Assembly: GCA_964446685.1 (NCBI GenBank)
Contig: CAYUPO010000033.1
Location: 1-8,895 of the forward strand
DNA: 8,895 nucleotides
Origin: CAZWRN01 sp964446685
Lineage (GTDB): Bacteria; Patescibacteriota; Microgenomatia; Daviesbacterales; UBA10151
Direction of reading: 5' to 3'
Shown: piece by piece, positions 6,900-8,895 of the stretch
Layout: the number at the start of each line of letters is the position of its first letter
Position numbering within the stretch: the first letter of the stretch is position 1
Notes under the pieces: generated by a model
What the model was told of the DNA's origin: nothing
The model's input: the letters and a program-made list of their open reading frames with translations, nothing else
Databases searched by the model: none
Made by a program: the position numbers and the translations under genes

Positions 6900-8131
6900 T
6901 TAAATTATCTCAACTATTACTTTTTTTAACAATTTTACTTTCGCCTTTATATATTTTAAGAGGAGGTTTTAATACTGGTTTTTTTCCATTTTACCTGCCG
7001 TGGACATTTTTGGAACTGATGATTTTACTTAGTTTTTTTGTGACTGGGATCACTTTTATAAAAGGCAGATACAAATTCCAAGAATTGAAAACAGCTATTG
7101 ATCCGTTAATATGCCTTTTTGTGTTGGCTGCGCTGGTAGCTGTATACACAAGTTATAACTTTATCGGTGGATTAGGAATATTAAAAGCTTATATTATTGA
7201 ACCTGTTTTGTTTTTCTATTGTTTAGTTTTTGTAATTCGTCAAAAAGGAATGAATTTTGTTCTGGCTGCATTGATAGGGGTAGGTTTATGGCTGAGTGTT
7301 TTAGCTGTTTTACAAAAAACTCTGGGAATCTTTGTTTTTACTCCGGTTGAATATTATCAGGGAAGAATGACAGCTGTTTACAATAGTGGTAATTCTCTGG
7401 CTCTTTTTTTAGGACCAATTGCCTTACTGGTTTTTTCTCAGTTTTTGAGTAAAGAGAAATATATCAGATGGGGGTATTTGGGGTTATTTTTATTTTTTCT
7501 GCTGGCTATTTTTTTGACCCGTTCGAGAGGAGGATTGGTTGGACTTGTGGCTGGATTGTCAGTTTTTACTTATGCAGTCTTAACACTTAAAAGTCGTTTT
7601 CTAAGAAAAATTTGGTATGTGGTTCCTTTACTGGTTGTTTCAGGATTAATGATATTTTTAACCTACTTTTATCAAAATTATGATTTTTTCCCGATTGATT
7701 ATTCTGTGCCTTATACAATTGGTGATACTCTGCAAATCCGGTATTTTTTGTGGGGAGGAACTGTGAATTTACTAAAAGATCACTGGTTGTTTGGAGCTGG
7801 TTTGAATGGCTTTAAAACTCTTTATTCAAATCAATATCGTCCGGTGCAGTATCAGGAGCAGTTTCAGTATCCCCACAATCTGTTGCTTACTTTTTGGACA
7901 GAGATGGGCTTATTTGGACTGTTTACTTTTTTATGGCTGATTGTTTCACTGTTTGGGGTTTTGATACGCAATTTATCGATTAGTAAAAGACCGTTACTGG
8001 GTGCGTCTCTAATAGCGATGCTAAGTTACTGGATGGTTCATGGAATGGTAGACGTGCCTTACTTTAAGAATGATCTTAGTTTAGAATTTTGGATTGTAGC
8101 AGCACTGATTGAAGGCTGGAGATCAAGGTGA
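6896..8131 (+). CDS. O-antigen ligase/Wzy-like protein with canonical His motif
   Basis: The 411-residue polytopic protein (numbered from ATG 6896) has the O-antigen ligase pattern. AVYNSGNSLALFL (161-173) is followed by FLTRSRGGLVGL (206-217), Arg282 in LQIRYFLWGG, HWLFGAGLNGF (296-306), then an external loop ending YPHNLLLTFWTEMGLFGL (325-342) with His327. The C-terminus has HGMVDVPYFKNDL (382-394). In WaaL and related ligases the His of this loop is needed to transfer glycan from undecaprenyl diphosphate to its acceptor, so this is the better ligase candidate of the two Wzy_C-type proteins here. The acceptor could be lipid, cell-wall polymer or protein. It ends the operon, and its last nine bases overlap the convergent Ig-like gene, leaving no room for a separate terminator. 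Confidence 0.82.
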   Translation: MIKLSQLLLFLTILLSPLYILRGGFNTGFFPFYLPWTFLELMILLSFFVTGITFIKGRYKFQELKTAIDPLICLFVLAALVAVYTSYNFIGGLGILKAYIIEPVLFFYCLVFVIRQKGMNFVLAALIGVGLWLSVLAVLQKTLGIFVFTPVEYYQGRMTAVYNSGNSLALFLGPIALLVFSQFLSKEKYIRWGYLGLFLFFLLAIFLTRSRGGLVGLVAGLSVFTYAVLTLKSRFLRKIWYVVPLLVVSGLMIFLTYFYQNYDFFPIDYSVPYTIGDTLQIRYFLWGGTVNLLKDHWLFGAGLNGFKTLYSNQYRPVQYQEQFQYPHNLLLTFWTEMGLFGLFTFLWLIVSLFGVLIRNLSISKRPLLGASLIAMLSYWMVHGMVDVPYFKNDLSLEFWIVAALIEGWRSR

Positions 8132-8854
8132 GTATTTAACTTTTCTTTCAATCTGGGTGCTGTTGCCAAATTTATTTGTGGCAGAGATAGAAATGGTATT
8201 GTCACCTTCGTTAATACTTAAATCGCTGGCAAATTCACCATTGCCATTAACAATTACTGTCGATCCATTAATTGAAACTGTATTTTGGCTATCTGTTGAA
8301 CCACTAACTCTGACTTTTTTATCGCCGCCTTTTACTTCCTGATTATCGGAGGGAGAAGTAATAGTTAGTTCAGGTTTTTCATTGTCATAATAAACCCGGA
8401 TATTTTTTGAAGATAAACTCTTTTTATCGCCAACAACTGTTTTGCCATAGATATTATTGGTTCCTGTTACCAGTGATAGTGGCTCAGTTGAAAAACTGCC
8501 GTCACTTTTGGCATCAATAGTGGTTTTTAGTTCATCATCAAAGTAGATTTCAACTTTGGTGTCAGGTGAGGTATAGCCATTTATTACAAAAGAGGCTGAG
8601 TTTGTAGCTTCAAAAGGGATATTTAATACCGGAGGAGGTATTGCGATATCTTCATCAGATACAACTTTGGTAACAGGTTTAGAATTAAAATGAGTGATAT
8701 AGGTTAATCCGCCAATTAATGCAGGTAGCCCCCAGGTAATAGAGAGATAACCAATTACTACAACAGCCACAATACCTAAAATTATCCGGTTGCGGGCTTT
8801 ATTCTGAGTTTTACGAATCGAACGGGGAGTAAAACTAGAACGATACTTGCGCAT
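8123..8854 (-). CDS. Membrane-anchored protein with tandem Ig-like domains
   Basis: This 243-residue protein has a strongly basic N-terminus (1-23, nine Lys/Arg), a membrane segment at about 24-51 with no signal peptidase I-like cleavage site that I can see, and a linker (52-72) followed by two beta-rich modules. The first (about 73-157) includes INGYTSPDTKVEIYFDD and GSFSTEPLSL. The second (about 159-241) includes KPELTITSPSDNQEVKGGDK, VRVSGSTD and NEGDNTISISATNKFGN. Both follow the Ig-like pattern of a 'T-P-x-D/N' opening, 'v-x-G-x-T/S' and 'G-x-N-x-I' strands, resembling glucodextranase domain B. The basic-in orientation puts the modules outside the membrane. No enzymatic motif is visible; it may be a structural or adhesive surface protein. 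It has its own strong promoter and converges on the glycan operon. Confidence 0.75.
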   Translation of the reverse strand: MRKYRSSFTPRSIRKTQNKARNRIILGIVAVVVIGYLSITWGLPALIGGLTYITHFNSKPVTKVVSDEDIAIPPPVLNIPFEATNSASFVINGYTSPDTKVEIYFDDELKTTIDAKSDGSFSTEPLSLVTGTNNIYGKTVVGDKKSLSSKNIRVYYDNEKPELTITSPSDNQEVKGGDKKVRVSGSTDSQNTVSINGSTVIVNGNGEFASDLSINEGDNTISISATNKFGNSTQIERKVKYSP

Positions 8855-8860
8855 ACAGAC

Positions 8861-8889
8861 ATTATACTCTTAGAAAATAAAAGTGCCAA
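8861..8889 (-). promoter_or_regulatory. Sigma-70-type promoter giving a leaderless mRNA
   Basis: On the minus strand TTGGCA (8889-8884, five of six to TTGACA) and a perfect TATAAT (8866-8861) are separated by 17 bases, the optimal spacing. Only six bases (GTCTGT) separate the -10 from the ATG at 8854, which places the expected transcription start on the A of the ATG. No Shine-Dalgarno sequence is present, nor would it be transcribed. Confidence 0.8.
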
Positions 8890-8895
8890 CTAGAG

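Noticed and set aside
8109..8342. Plus-strand open frame of 77 residues overlapping the Ig-like gene.
   Set aside because: It is antisense to the Ig-like coding sequence, its content mirrors that gene's repetitive codons, and it has no SD or promoter of its own.
1..8895. Alternative genetic code (TGA as Gly, as in some CPR lineages).
   Set aside because: TGA ends the PIG-V-like, second ligase and Ig-like genes at natural C-termini, and no gene needs read-through.
1..8895. CRISPR array, insertion sequence, tRNA or rRNA.
   Set aside because: No repeat-spacer pattern, transposase motif, terminal inverted repeat pair or cloverleaf was seen on reading both strands; a covariance-model search was not possible here.

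Overview
The window looks like chromosomal DNA from a small-genome, low-GC bacterium. Genes are packed edge to edge: start/stop overlaps inside the operon, and convergent genes overlapping at their 3' ends. The standard code is used, with TGA as a real stop in at least three genes. Short leaderless-looking promoters, a one-locus surface-glycan operon and a membrane-anchored Ig-like protein would fit a Patescibacteria/CPR member such as Microgenomates. That placement is inference; no rRNA or universal marker is present to test it.

Layout. Positions 3-80 hold the last codons of an unidentified plus-strand gene. Positions 95-1027 encode an AT-rich APH-fold phosphotransferase that closely resembles hygromycin-B 4-O-kinase (APH(4)). 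It converges with lepB (signal peptidase I, minus strand, 1024-1632) and their stop codons overlap. An 84-bp divergent spacer (1633-1716) carries -10-like elements facing both ways and a perfect TGTGA-N6-TCACA palindrome, the core of a CRP/FNR-type operator.

From 1717 to 8131 six plus-strand genes form one tightly coupled operon: Wzx-like flippase, SAM-dependent methyltransferase, GT2 glycosyltransferase, a Wzy/WaaL-type membrane protein lacking the usual histidine motif, a PIG-V-like GT-C mannosyltransferase, and a second Wzy/WaaL-type protein with the canonical His-Asn motif. A convergent gene (8123-8854, minus) encodes a single-pass membrane protein with two Ig-like domains, driven by a near-consensus sigma-70 promoter that would give a leaderless mRNA.

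How the genes may work together (inference). The GT2 enzyme, perhaps with the methyltransferase, builds or modifies a polyprenyl-linked glycan in the cytoplasm. The flippase exports it. The PIG-V-like enzyme adds sugar outside from a polyprenyl-phosphate donor. The two Wzy_C-type proteins polymerise it and transfer it to a surface acceptor. There is no priming transferase, chain-length regulator or nucleotide-sugar synthesis gene in the window, so these must be supplied from elsewhere. No RNA gene, CRISPR array, insertion sequence or convincing intrinsic terminator was found, and no gene-free stretch exceeds 300 bases.
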